NCBI RefSeq assembly: GCF_900156165.1
Contig: NZ_FTMY01000018.1
Coordinates: 1-64,000, forward strand
Reading direction: 5' to 3'
DNA: 64,000 nt
Source of the DNA: Pseudacidovorax sp. RU35E
Lineage (GTDB): Bacteria > Pseudomonadota > Gammaproteobacteria > Burkholderiales > Burkholderiaceae_C
The translations under genes and the position numbers were made by a program. How positions within the stretch are numbered: position 1 is the stretch's first letter; each line of letters opens with the position of its first letter. The notes under the pieces were generated by a model that was not told the origin of the DNA, ran no database searches, and saw only the letters and a program-made list of their open reading frames with translations. This document shows, piece by piece, positions 22,927 through 31,184 of the stretch.

Positions 22927-23622
22927 TCAACGCCCGACCAGCAGATAGGCCGTGAGCTCTACAGACTGACCTTCGGCCACCCCGCCCATGGTGGCGTTCT
23001 CATCCGCCGTCCATGCCGCAGCGGCAGTTCCCAGACCGGCTTCACTCCCCTGTTCACGGAACTCACCGACGCTGGCGTCGAGCGCCCCATCGGTCATCAC
23101 GTCGAAGCTGGCCGCCGCTTCTGGCGTCAAGCCCGTCAGGCGCAACACGTGCCGCGGAGCGTTCTGGAAGGTGCCCACCGCTACAGGCAGCGTCCACGGC
23201 ACCGTCATCATGCAGACGCGCAGTTCGTGCGGAATGCCTTGCTTGTCAGGGTAGACATAACGGTCCGGCGAACCGGCCGTACGACCCTGGGGCAGTGCGA
23301 TCCCCCGCGCCTGCAGCGCATTGATCAGGGCGTCGCCACACAGCGGCGTGTTGACCGCGCCACCCACGGCATAGGCGGGGGCATTGCCGTTGTCCCCCGG
23401 CTGGACGCCGAAGCTGTTCGCCACGAAGGCGAGATAGGCCGTGCGCCAACCCATCACGAAATCGCCGTACATCCGCTGGACCATGGCCTGACGGTAGACA
23501 TTGACGCCCGCCATGACGGCGCCGGCCAGGATGGCCATGACCACGAGCACCACCGACAACTCGACGAGGCTGAAGCCCTGGACGCGCTGGCGTGCGGGCA
23601 GTCGATGGCGGCACAGCATCAT
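22927..23622 (-). CDS. Pseudopilin-like protein, class III signal
   Basis: A 231-residue protein with a prepilin-peptidase site: basic leader, then G|FSLVELSVVLVVMAILAG, with Glu at position 5 after the cleavage glycine. ATG 23622 is chosen by AAGGAA 8 nt upstream. The periplasmic domain has two Cys pairs (PLCGDAL, RVCMMTV) and ends in a beta-rich segment. It is the last of four such genes. Compared with major pilins (~150 residues) it is long, like the minor pseudopilins that make a pilus tip. It lies 79 bp from the IS element. Confidence 0.8.
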   Translation of the reverse strand: MMLCRHRLPARQRVQGFSLVELSVVLVVMAILAGAVMAGVNVYRQAMVQRMYGDFVMGWRTAYLAFVANSFGVQPGDNGNAPAYAVGGAVNTPLCGDALINALQARGIALPQGRTAGSPDRYVYPDKQGIPHELRVCMMTVPWTLPVAVGTFQNAPRHVLRLTGLTPEAAASFDVMTDGALDASVGEFREQGSEAGLGTAAAAWTADENATMGGVAEGQSVELTAYLLVGR

Positions 23623-23651
23623 GGTGGGGTTCCTTGGTCGTCGGGGTCGCA

Positions 23652-24770
23652 CTACTGGAGATGGATGCCGCTGGCCACGGCCGCACGCGCGCGCGCGGCA
23701 ATGCCGGCCTCGAGCGCGGCGGCCTGGTCGGCCTCGGCTTGGCGCAGTTGGAGCACGTTGTCCGCCTGGACGCCGAGCGCCTTGGCCTGTTGCTGGAGGG
23801 CCTCGACCTTTTCCACGAGGTAAGCGATGTGGATCGCGACATCAAGGCCCCCGGTAATACAGGAGGCCGCCGCTCCTGCGACGCCCCAATACTGCTCAGG
23901 GGTTGCAGTCCCGGCCACGATATCGGCCGTCATGCTGGCTGCACTCGTGCAGGCCACGCCGGCATTGGCCAGCCTGGAAGGCTGGCGAAGGATCTCGGTC
24001 ACCAGATCGACCACGGCATAGTCATAGGACGCATGCGCAGCATCGGTGTTCTTGCCCGCCAATAGCAGCTGTTCATCGGCCGAAATGCGCATCATCCGGG
24101 CGGCCAGCGCGGCATTCATGTGAGCCCGGCCGGCGCCAGCGATCAGGTCGCCGCAATGCAGCTCGGTCCACAGCTCGGGCAGCAAGCGCAAAACGCCTGC
24201 GCCGGCCGCGTCCAGCGGCGCGGCGTCCACGCGGGCGAGCGGCCCCGCCCCCCCGCTGAACACCCGATAGGCCATCTCCGCGCCCACCTGCTTCATGCGC
24301 AGACCGAGCACGTTGCACCATGGCAAGGTGGCGTTGCCCACGTCGCCCGACACCAGGATCTGCTGCAACTGCCGGTCTGGAATCTGCAGCGTCTCGATCC
24401 CAGGCGCGGCCTGCGCCAACGCGTCGGCAGCAAGCGCGTAGCGCAGGCTGCCAGCGCCGGCGTCCGGCAGGCCGAGCGTGCGCCAGGGCACGAAGCCCGG
24501 CGCAGCGGCCATGCCCGTGCGGCAGGACTCGGTGCCGCCGGCGTCAGCGGCAGGACATGGCAGGCGGGACTGCCTGGCCATGAAGGCGCGGATGCTCCGG
24601 TCGGCGCGTTGCACCAACATCTGGTCGGCCTCGTATCGGGTCTGCAGCACCACGCCGTGCTGGAACTTCCAGGCCGCCACGGCAAGCAGCCCGAGGATCA
24701 GCACGGCAATCACGACTTCAAGCAAGCCGAGGCCGGCCTGCCGTGCCCGGCTCGAGGTGCGGGTGTTCAT
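23652..24770 (-). CDS. Large pseudopilin-like protein
   Basis: A 372-residue protein with leader RQAG|LGLLEVVIAVLILGLLAV, Glu5 present. After the helix comes IRAFMARQSRLPCPAADAGG with Cys, a motif shared with the two proteins upstream. Residues ~215-372 contain further Cys and end in a long Gln/Ala/Glu helix (VEKVEALQQQAKALGVQ), probably coiled coil. ATG 24770 overlaps the upstream stop by ATGA. Size and shared motif suggest tandem duplication of a large pseudopilin. Inner membrane and periplasm after processing. Confidence 0.75.
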   Translation of the reverse strand: MNTRTSSRARQAGLGLLEVVIAVLILGLLAVAAWKFQHGVVLQTRYEADQMLVQRADRSIRAFMARQSRLPCPAADAGGTESCRTGMAAAPGFVPWRTLGLPDAGAGSLRYALAADALAQAAPGIETLQIPDRQLQQILVSGDVGNATLPWCNVLGLRMKQVGAEMAYRVFSGGAGPLARVDAAPLDAAGAGVLRLLPELWTELHCGDLIAGAGRAHMNAALAARMMRISADEQLLLAGKNTDAAHASYDYAVVDLVTEILRQPSRLANAGVACTSAASMTADIVAGTATPEQYWGVAGAAASCITGGLDVAIHIAYLVEKVEALQQQAKALGVQADNVLQLRQAEADQAAALEAGIAARARAAVASGIHLQ

Positions 24771-25828
24771 GGCGCCAACCCCAAGGCCGCCAACCGCGCC
24801 AATTCCTGGCGGGCATTGGTCAGCGCCGCCTCGTAGGCCGACAGCTGCGCCTTGGCGCCGTCGAGCGCCGCCTCGGCCGCCTGCCGATCGACGTCTGTCC
24901 AGGTCCGCATCTCGTCACGGAACAGATCGCCTTGCAGGATCACCTGGGCAATGCTCGACCCATAGCCCGCCAGGACGCCCAGGTAAGCGGGCGCGGCCGG
25001 CAAGGACCACGGCAGCTTGCCGATGTGCATGAGGGTCAGGTTGGCCGCGTCGGCAATCAACAACCAGAGCCACTGGTCGAGCCGCCCCGTGGCAAGTGCG
25101 CGGTTCGCATTGCTCGCATCACCGGCCTCGATCGCGTTCTGCCAATGCTGGACATTGAGGCGGGCGAGCAGCAACAGATCGGCGGCCACGTCGGCGTACT
25201 TGCCCGCGGCGGCGACCCGTGCCAGCCGCTCACCGCACGAGAGGGCGGAAAACAGTTCGGGCGCAGAGATCGCGATGGCGGTGCGGCCTTGCACGCCGCG
25301 CGCAGCGGCCGCCGCCGAGCCGGGCACGGCCACATCGGCGACCGTCGCCGGCGCGCTGCCGGCCGAGCCGTAGTCGAGCACGGCGAGCACCCGGATGGTC
25401 GACGCGCCCTGCCCCATCGGCAGCAGACTGGCATCGGCAGCCCGTGCCAGCGACAGGCAGAAGTTGAGTCCCGGCGAGTTGATCGCCTGCTGCGCCGAAG
25501 GGTTGTAGACCGCAGCTGGCGGCTGCGTGAAAGTCGCGGCCACGAAGTACCGCAGCCGGTTGCCTCGCGCACCGCCCAGGGCGCGCGGCGCCCAGCCGCT
25601 GTCCGCCGCGGGCAGCCGTGCATTGGCCGCCGCGAAGCCGATCAGCGCCTCGTAGGCCGCCTGCAGGCCCATGTTGTCGGCATCGGCGTCGGCCGTGCGC
25701 GACGTGGTCTGGATGGCGCGGCCGATGGCGACCATCACCACGCCCAGGATCACCAACACCACCACCAGCTCCAGCATGCTGAAGCCCTGCGCGTGGCGCC
25801 GGGGGGAAGGGTTCGACACGCGCCTCAT
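24767..25828 (-). CDS. Large pseudopilin-like protein
   Basis: A 353-residue protein with leader HAQG|FSMLELVVVLVILGVVMV, Glu5 present. The segment after the helix, ALIGFAAANARLPAADSG, is the counterpart of the RLPCP motif in its neighbours but lacks the Cys. The C-terminal third has a helix-rich tail (WTDVDRQAAEAALDGAKAQL). ATG 25828 overlaps the stop of the next upstream gene (ATGA), which rules out the longer reading to 26293. Probably part of one pseudopilus tip complex with the other three. Confidence 0.75.
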   Translation of the reverse strand: MRRVSNPSPRRHAQGFSMLELVVVLVILGVVMVAIGRAIQTTSRTADADADNMGLQAAYEALIGFAAANARLPAADSGWAPRALGGARGNRLRYFVAATFTQPPAAVYNPSAQQAINSPGLNFCLSLARAADASLLPMGQGASTIRVLAVLDYGSAGSAPATVADVAVPGSAAAAARGVQGRTAIAISAPELFSALSCGERLARVAAAGKYADVAADLLLLARLNVQHWQNAIEAGDASNANRALATGRLDQWLWLLIADAANLTLMHIGKLPWSLPAAPAYLGVLAGYGSSIAQVILQGDLFRDEMRTWTDVDRQAAEAALDGAKAQLSAYEAALTNARQELARLAALGLAP

Positions 25829-27033
25829 GGCAGCGCCACCGCACCCGAACCGGGCCCCAGTTCGTCGACCTTGAACAGGACGCGGTTGGTCACGTCCGCA
25901 CCCTGGCTGTCCTGCCATAGGGGCACCGTCTCGTAGCTCGAATGGAAATTCTTGACCTTGGCCAGTTCGATGGCTGCGGCGATCACACGGGCCTCGAGGG
26001 CGAGCACATCGAGCGCCAGCGCCGCACCTTGGATGCCCACCATGATCAACTGTGCAACCTGCACGCCCGATGCGATACAGGCAGGGAACCAGAAGCCCGC
26101 GCAGACCATGTCGTCCTTGAACTCCGCGGCACTGATCCCTGCGGCCACGGCGAAGGTTTCCGTGATGAAGGTGGCCGACTCGGCCAGTGCCACCGTCTGA
26201 GACGTGACCAGGGCATTCGCCATGGGCCACACCGTGAAGAGGTCGTAGTCGTGCGCCGCCCCACTGCGCGCATTGGGCATCGCATCGTTCCATTGGCCCG
26301 CCGTGCGCAGCATGTTGAGCGAGCCGATGATGGCGCCGCAGTTCAGCGCCCAGGCCAGCGTCCGCGCATCACCCACGCGCACCCGCTCGCGGTAGACGGC
26401 GTCCTGCGCGCGGTACTCGTCCTCGAAGGCGCCGTTGGCCGCCAGGTTGCCGCCGGAAAAGCCCGCGGGCCCGGGCGCCGACAGACGGTACACGGCAGGG
26501 CTGCCGGTCGGGCCCGTGCCCGGCAGTCCGCCGTCCGGCCCGCCAGCCGGCGGGTACAGCAGGGCCAGCTGGCGGCACAGGTCGTGGCCGTTGATGCGGC
26601 TGGCGTCATGCGGATCGGGCGGAAAGACGTCCACCAGACGGCTCAGCCGCGCATCGGCGAAGTAGCGCAAGCCGGCCAGCCGCCCGCGCACGGCGGCCGG
26701 CGCCGACACCGATGCGGCCGGGAACCAGCCGGTGGACAGCGATCCACCACACTGCTCGCTGCCACCATAGGTGGGCGACGGGCACGGCAGGCGGCCCCGG
26801 CTCGCCACGAAGCCGCGCACCACCGCCTCGGCCTGATCCAGCAGCAGGTCCTGATCGTGCCGGTCCTGCGCCAGTTGGGTCACCGACCAGCGCTGGTAGG
26901 CCACTACGGCCATCAGCCCCAGCAGCGCTGCAAGGGCGGCCACCGCCAGCAGCGACAGGCCATGCTGCGCCGCGCGCCGGCCGAAGCGCGGGCGCCCGCC
27001 GACGGACCGGCGGTTCCTTTCAGGCCCGCTCAT
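25825..27033 (-). CDS. Large pseudopilin-like protein lacking Glu5 (GspK-like role)
   Basis: A 402-residue protein with an N-terminal basic leader, then AAQHG|LSLLAVAALAALLGLMAV. Position 5 after the glycine is Ala, not Glu. In type II secretion the pseudopilin without Glu5 is GspK, which caps the tip, so this is the best candidate for that role. Thirty residues on comes VRGFVASRGRLPCPSPTYGG with Cys. Six further Cys are scattered. ATG 27033 overlaps the gspF stop (ATGA). Family membership beyond the pilin-type N-terminus is inference. Confidence 0.65.
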   Translation of the reverse strand: MSGPERNRRSVGGRPRFGRRAAQHGLSLLAVAALAALLGLMAVVAYQRWSVTQLAQDRHDQDLLLDQAEAVVRGFVASRGRLPCPSPTYGGSEQCGGSLSTGWFPAASVSAPAAVRGRLAGLRYFADARLSRLVDVFPPDPHDASRINGHDLCRQLALLYPPAGGPDGGLPGTGPTGSPAVYRLSAPGPAGFSGGNLAANGAFEDEYRAQDAVYRERVRVGDARTLAWALNCGAIIGSLNMLRTAGQWNDAMPNARSGAAHDYDLFTVWPMANALVTSQTVALAESATFITETFAVAAGISAAEFKDDMVCAGFWFPACIASGVQVAQLIMVGIQGAALALDVLALEARVIAAAIELAKVKNFHSSYETVPLWQDSQGADVTNRVLFKVDELGPGSGAVALP

Positions 27034-28283
27034 CGACGCACCGCCATCGACTGCCCGATGAGGTCGTAGATCGGCAGCACGAGCGCGACCACGAACAGGG
27101 CCATCAGCCCACCGGCAATGAAGATCACCACCGGCTTCAGGATCTCTGACAGGGTGGCGACCACCCGGCTCAGGCGGGTGCGGTACTCGCCCGCGAGGTA
27201 GTGCAGCTGTTCGTCGAGCGAGCCCGAGTCCTCGCCCACCGAGATCACCCGCAGCATCAGCGGCGGGAAGCCGCCCACCCGGCGCATCGCCGCCGACACC
27301 CGCTCACCGCGCTCCACATACTGGCGCACGATCATGAGCTTGTCGCGGTAGTACAGGTCGCGCGTGATGTTCTCCAGCACGCCCAGGGCCCGCACGATGT
27401 CGATGCCCGCGCGCAGCAGCAGCGCGAAGTACTCGGCGAAGAACGCCATGCCGCCGGCCGCGAGCAGCTTGCGGCTCACCGGCAGCACGTGCAGCAGCCG
27501 ATAGACGCCGCGCCGGAAGGATTCGCTGGTGGTCCAGGCCACGACCAGCGTGCCCACCACCAGCGCCACGATGAGCAGGGCGGTGCCGACGTTGGCCGAC
27601 AGCCAGCCCGAGGTGGCGATCACCGCCACGGTCAGCGCCGGCAGCTTGACGTTGAACTGCTTGAACAGCGAGGTCAGGTTGGGCACGACGTAATACAGCC
27701 AGAAGCCCGCCGCGCCCAGGATCGCGCTGAACACGAAGGCGGGGTAGATTAGCGCCTGCTTGGAGTCGGCCTTGAGGCTCACCAGGCGCTCGACGTGATC
27801 GGCCGCCTCGTGCAGCATCCGGTCCATGGCGCCGGTCGCGTCGCCCAGGCGAACGAGGTTGCGCACCGGCTCCGGAAAGGCGCCCGGCTGCCGGTCGAAG
27901 GCTTCGCCGAGAGTGGCACCCGCACGCAGGTCGACCAGCAGCCGGTTGGCCACGACAGCACACGCGCGACCCACCGAGTCCTCGTCCTCCGCCAGGGTGC
28001 GCACCGCGTCGATGATGGGCACCCCCGCCTTCACCAGCACCGCCATGTCGCGCAGCAGCACCACCAGGTCGGCATCGCGCAGGCGGGCGACGAACAACCG
28101 CTGCCACCACTGCGCCCCCTGGGCCAGGGCGGCGGGCACGGCACGCAGCACCAGCACCGCGCCCTCCTCGTATTCCTTTTCGAGCGTCTCCCGCACGGAC
28201 TGCGGATCGGCGTCCGCAAAGGCGCGCGTGCCCGCGTGCACCGTACCCGCCGCGTCGATCACGCGATAGAAGTACCAGCTCAT
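27030..28283 (-). CDS. GspF/PilC-type inner-membrane platform protein
   Basis: 417 residues with two T2SSF domains in tandem. The first is DLVVLLRDMAVLVKAGVPIIDAVRTL ... GATLGEAFDRQPGAFPEPVRNLVRLGDATGAM, and the second is MAFFAEYFALLLRAGIDIVRAL ... FPPLMLRVISVGEDSGSLDEQL. Three membrane helices lie at about residues 175-195, 215-245 and 385-410. This is the membrane anchor that connects the ATPase to pilin assembly. It overlaps gspE upstream and the first pseudopilin downstream (ATGA both times), so the operon is strictly coupled. Confidence 0.92.
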   Translation of the reverse strand: MSWYFYRVIDAAGTVHAGTRAFADADPQSVRETLEKEYEEGAVLVLRAVPAALAQGAQWWQRLFVARLRDADLVVLLRDMAVLVKAGVPIIDAVRTLAEDEDSVGRACAVVANRLLVDLRAGATLGEAFDRQPGAFPEPVRNLVRLGDATGAMDRMLHEAADHVERLVSLKADSKQALIYPAFVFSAILGAAGFWLYYVVPNLTSLFKQFNVKLPALTVAVIATSGWLSANVGTALLIVALVVGTLVVAWTTSESFRRGVYRLLHVLPVSRKLLAAGGMAFFAEYFALLLRAGIDIVRALGVLENITRDLYYRDKLMIVRQYVERGERVSAAMRRVGGFPPLMLRVISVGEDSGSLDEQLHYLAGEYRTRLSRVVATLSEILKPVVIFIAGGLMALFVVALVLPIYDLIGQSMAVRR

Positions 28284-30091
28284 GGCCCGACCCCCAGGGA
28301 ACGCACGACCTCTTCGCAGGTGGTCAGGCCGTCCAGCACGCGCCGGCGGGCACAGTGCTCGATGTCGCGGAAGCCATTGCGCTCCGCGGCCTTGCGCACC
28401 TCGGCGCGGCGCGCGTCGCTTGCGATCAGGTCGGCCAGTTCGTCATTGATCGCCAGGATCTCGTAGACCGGCACACGCCCCAGGTAGCCGCGACCGCGGC
28501 AGGCCTCGCATCCGCTGCCCCGCATGCCCTCGAAGCCATCGGGGCGACCCAGCCACCGGCACTCGCGCGCCGTCAACGCCACCTGCCGGCTGCAGGCCGG
28601 GCAGTTGCGTCGCACCAGACGCTGGTTCACCACGAGCAGCAGGTTCTCGGCCACGATGGGCGCCTGCCCGCCGAGCAGGGCCAGCCGCGGCACCGCGCCG
28701 AACACCGAGGTCACATGCAGCGTCGACAGCACCAGGTGACCCGTCGTGGCCGCATCCAGTGCCGCGACCACCGTTTCGGAATCGCGCATCTCGCCCACGA
28801 GGATCACGTCCGGGTCATGACGCAGGAAATGGCGCAGCGCCGACTGGAAGTCGTAGCCGGCCTTGCGGTTGACCTCGGTCTGGCCCGCGCCGGGCACGCG
28901 GTATTCGACCGGATCCTCCACCGTCAGCACGTTGCGCTCGATCAGGTTCTGCATGCGCAATGCAGCATGCAGGGTGCTGCTCTTGCCCGAGCCGGTGGGC
29001 CCGGTGATGACCACCAGCCCGGCCGGCCGGCCGAGGCCCTCTTCCAGCAGCAGGGCGTCCTCTTCGTAGTAGCCCATCTCACGCAGGCCCTTGAGGTCAT
29101 GGCTCTCGGGCAGCAGACGCATCACCAGCCGCTCGCCCAGGTCGGTCACGATGGTCGACAGGCGCACCGAGTACGGCACGTCGAGGATCCACGTGCGGAA
29201 GCTGCCGTCCTGCGGCTTGCGCTTCTCGGAGATGTCGATCTCGGCCACCAGCTTGATGTAGCTGGTCACGCGCGTGAGTTCCGCCGGCAGGCCGAAGGCC
29301 GGCTGCAGCACGCCATCGACCCGCAGCAGCACATGCATGCTGGCTGCGCCGGGCGCGATGTGGATGTCGGTCGCACGCTCCTGCACGGCGAGATGCACAA
29401 GGTGCTGCAGGAAGCTCTCGGGACTGCGGTTGCCTTGCTGGTCGCCCACCAGGTTGCGGATTTCGGCGTCGATGAGTTCCGTGAGCGAATTCTGCGAGAA
29501 GAAGAAGCTGTGCCGAATCAGCGTGCGCACCCGCGAAAACTCGCCGATGACGAAGCGGCTGCCGGCGGCGGGGCTGGCCACGCTGACGGACTCGACCTTT
29601 GCGCGGGTGACGACGGTGGCCTCGGCGCCGGGCGCCAGCTCGTCGAAGACCCAGCGTGCCTGCCGGTATTCGTTGTAGGGGAGGTTTTCGGTACGGCCGT
29701 TGGGCAGCTTGCGCGTGAGCGGCTCAGCGCCGTACGTACCGGAGGCGGGTGCAAACTGCACCCCCTTCTTCGGCTGGGCCGAGCCGGGCACGTACTCGAG
29801 CCCTTCGGGCAGCGGAAGATTGGCCGCGACCGACTTCACGGGCTTCGTGCTGACGTTCTTGTAGACAGCCCGGTACTCCAGGACGTCATTGGGCTTGACG
29901 GTGTCGGCTTCGACCAGGGTCTCTCGACCCCGCTCGTCCTTCACGACCTTCTTTTGGCTGAGCACGACCGTGATGGGCTGTTGTTGCTGGGTGGATGCGG
30001 CTGCAGGCGCGGCTGCGGGAGCCAACTGCGCCCAAGCCGGGACGACGAGCGCGAGGCTCAACAGCGCTGCAGCGGAGATACGGAATTTCAT
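28280..30091 (-). CDS. GspE/PilB-type assembly ATPase fused to an exported N-terminal domain
   Basis: 603 residues from ATG 30091, with GAGGTGA 6 nt upstream. Residues 1-21 are a signal peptide. Residues ~38-170 form a beta-rich periplasmic-type domain of the DUF11 kind (VKPNDVLEYRAVYKNVS, LPLPEGLEYVPGS, ELAPGAEATVVTRAKV). From ~183 the sequence is a GspE ATPase: TDIHIAP near 241, Walker A GPTGSGKS 364-371, Asp box VEDPVEY 391-397, Walker B ILVGEMRD 430-437, zinc Cys 497, 500, 528 and 531. A secreted N-terminus on a cytoplasmic ATPase makes no topological sense. Either two genes were joined by a deletion or the ATPase is also made from an internal GTG at 29530 (residue 188). All ATPase motifs are intact. 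Confidence 0.85.
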   Translation of the reverse strand: MKFRISAAALLSLALVVPAWAQLAPAAAPAAASTQQQQPITVVLSQKKVVKDERGRETLVEADTVKPNDVLEYRAVYKNVSTKPVKSVAANLPLPEGLEYVPGSAQPKKGVQFAPASGTYGAEPLTRKLPNGRTENLPYNEYRQARWVFDELAPGAEATVVTRAKVESVSVASPAAGSRFVIGEFSRVRTLIRHSFFFSQNSLTELIDAEIRNLVGDQQGNRSPESFLQHLVHLAVQERATDIHIAPGAASMHVLLRVDGVLQPAFGLPAELTRVTSYIKLVAEIDISEKRKPQDGSFRTWILDVPYSVRLSTIVTDLGERLVMRLLPESHDLKGLREMGYYEEDALLLEEGLGRPAGLVVITGPTGSGKSSTLHAALRMQNLIERNVLTVEDPVEYRVPGAGQTEVNRKAGYDFQSALRHFLRHDPDVILVGEMRDSETVVAALDAATTGHLVLSTLHVTSVFGAVPRLALLGGQAPIVAENLLLVVNQRLVRRNCPACSRQVALTARECRWLGRPDGFEGMRGSGCEACRGRGYLGRVPVYEILAINDELADLIASDARRAEVRKAAERNGFRDIEHCARRRVLDGLTTCEEVVRSLGVGP

Positions 30092-30139
30092 GGACGTCAC
30101 CTCGGTTTGGACGTGTGGGACAGGAAAGAACGACGAAAC

Positions 30140-30168
30140 AGCCACGCGCTTCCGGGTTGCGCGTGGCT
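30140..30168. terminator. Hairpin between regulator and gspE
   Basis: AGCCACGCGC and GCGCGTGGCT pair across a 9-base loop, giving a strong 10-bp stem 49 bp upstream of the gspE start, with only GTTT after it on the minus strand. It could weakly end the regulator transcript or attenuate the secretion operon. Confidence 0.5.
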
Positions 30169-30214
30169 GCGAGACGTTGAAATCAAGGGAGGAAGTGGCA
30201 CGAGTCGCGCAGCG

Positions 30215-30919
30215 CTAGACAGCCACGGCACTGCGGTGACCGAACCGTTGGCTATGGACTCTTTGTGAGTCGTAGCCCTGACCCATCGCCTCAGCGGGCG
30301 GTCGGTCCAGTGGACTGACCTCATCGCTGACGCGCAGTCGGTAACCCCAGCCATGTACCGAGCGGATGGGGCACGACGCGGTGGAGCCGCCGATCTTTTT
30401 CATCAAGCGCATCAGGATCATTCGCATGCTGCTCAGAGCCAGCGGCTTCTGCCCATAGACCGCACGCGTCGTTGCCATGAGTTGGAAGAAGGCGTCGAAG
30501 GAGATGGCGTGGTCCGCGGCATTCACGAGCGCAAGCAGCAAGGCTCGCTCGCAAATGTTGAGGCGAAGGCGGAAGCCGTCGGGTGCACACAGCAGCCAGC
30601 CTTCGCCGACGAGCGTCCAGCCCGTTTCGCCTAAGGGGCCTTCGCTCAGGGTCGGCGCGGTGCCGGCATGAAGCGTGAGATGGGGGCTGGCCGATGCCAG
30701 GAGGCTGGGGCTGCTCTCGGGAGAAGGAGCGATGCGCAGCGGCTCAGCCTCGGCGGTCGCGTCCTGGGGCGTGCCGCCCAGTCCATAGTCGCCAATGGCA
30801 TTCCTGTAGGCACAGATGGTCGCCAGGAGATCGCGTAGCTCACGCTCCAGGCGATCGAGGCCGAAACGGTCGAAGCGCGTGGGCTTCAGACGCTGGGCGA
30901 GGTCGGGCTTGGCGCTCAC
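30215..30919 (-). CDS. Winged-helix DNA-binding regulator without receiver domain
   Basis: A 234-residue protein. GTG 30919 is chosen for the SD GGGAGGGG 6 nt upstream. The C-terminal ~100 residues form an OmpR/PhoB-type winged helix: LVGEGWLLCAPDGFRLRL strands, ICERALLLALVNAADHAISFDAFF, recognition helix MRMILMRLMKKIGG, and the wing IRSVHGWGYRL. The N-terminal part is helical (FDRFGLDRLERELRDLLATI) and then low-complexity, without a phosphoacceptor domain. It is probably the activator of the pseudopilin operon beginning 124 bp downstream. Its own promoter appears to lie inside the inverted-repeat segment at 30982-31101. Confidence 0.75.
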   Translation of the reverse strand: MSAKPDLAQRLKPTRFDRFGLDRLERELRDLLATICAYRNAIGDYGLGGTPQDATAEAEPLRIAPSPESSPSLLASASPHLTLHAGTAPTLSEGPLGETGWTLVGEGWLLCAPDGFRLRLNICERALLLALVNAADHAISFDAFFQLMATTRAVYGQKPLALSSMRMILMRLMKKIGGSTASCPIRSVHGWGYRLRVSDEVSPLDRPPAEAMGQGYDSQRVHSQRFGHRSAVAV

Positions 30920-30981
30920 AGCACGCCCCTCCCGATGTGCGCGCACGCAACGTCTGGGGCGTGGGCCGCGCTACAGCCGTA

Positions 30982-31101
30982 GACAAAAGGGAACCTTTAA
31001 GTCCTAATAGCTACTCCTAGCAGTAAAGCTACGTCTGTTACTCTTTGTAGTCCTTCAGTTAGAGGTTGCCAATGAACGCTGCAAAAAGGTTCCCTTTTGT
31101 C
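30982..31101. repeat. 120-bp segment with perfect 17-bp inverted ends: candidate invertible element
   Basis: The left arm 30982-30998 (GACAAAAGGGAACCTTT) is the exact reverse complement of the right arm 31085-31101. Each arm is itself a near-palindrome, AAAGG-GAA-CCTTT, the layout of the recombination sites used by Hin/Gin-type serine recombinases (two half-sites around a short core). The inner 86 bp is AT-rich and non-coding. A serine recombinase gene starts 84 bp to the right. No target duplication flanks the segment, which argues against a simple MITE. Confidence 0.7.
31044..31072 (-). promoter_or_regulatory. Sigma-70-like promoter inside the inverted-repeat segment
   Basis: On the minus strand, TTGGCA (31072-31067) and TACAAA (31049-31044) are separated by exactly 17 bp. 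In the present orientation it would transcribe the winged-helix regulator at 30919. Inversion of the segment would direct it to the recombinase instead. Confidence 0.5.
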
Positions 31102-31184
31102 AATCTCTAGACTGTCGAATCGTTAACTACTTGGCAGGAAGATGTCGTGGCCCTGGCCCAGAACCCCCCCTGTCTCTTCTGAAT

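Noticed and set aside
30982-31101. Simple MITE
   Set aside because: No target-site duplication flanks the repeats, and they border a recombinase gene, so the site interpretation is preferred. Not excluded.
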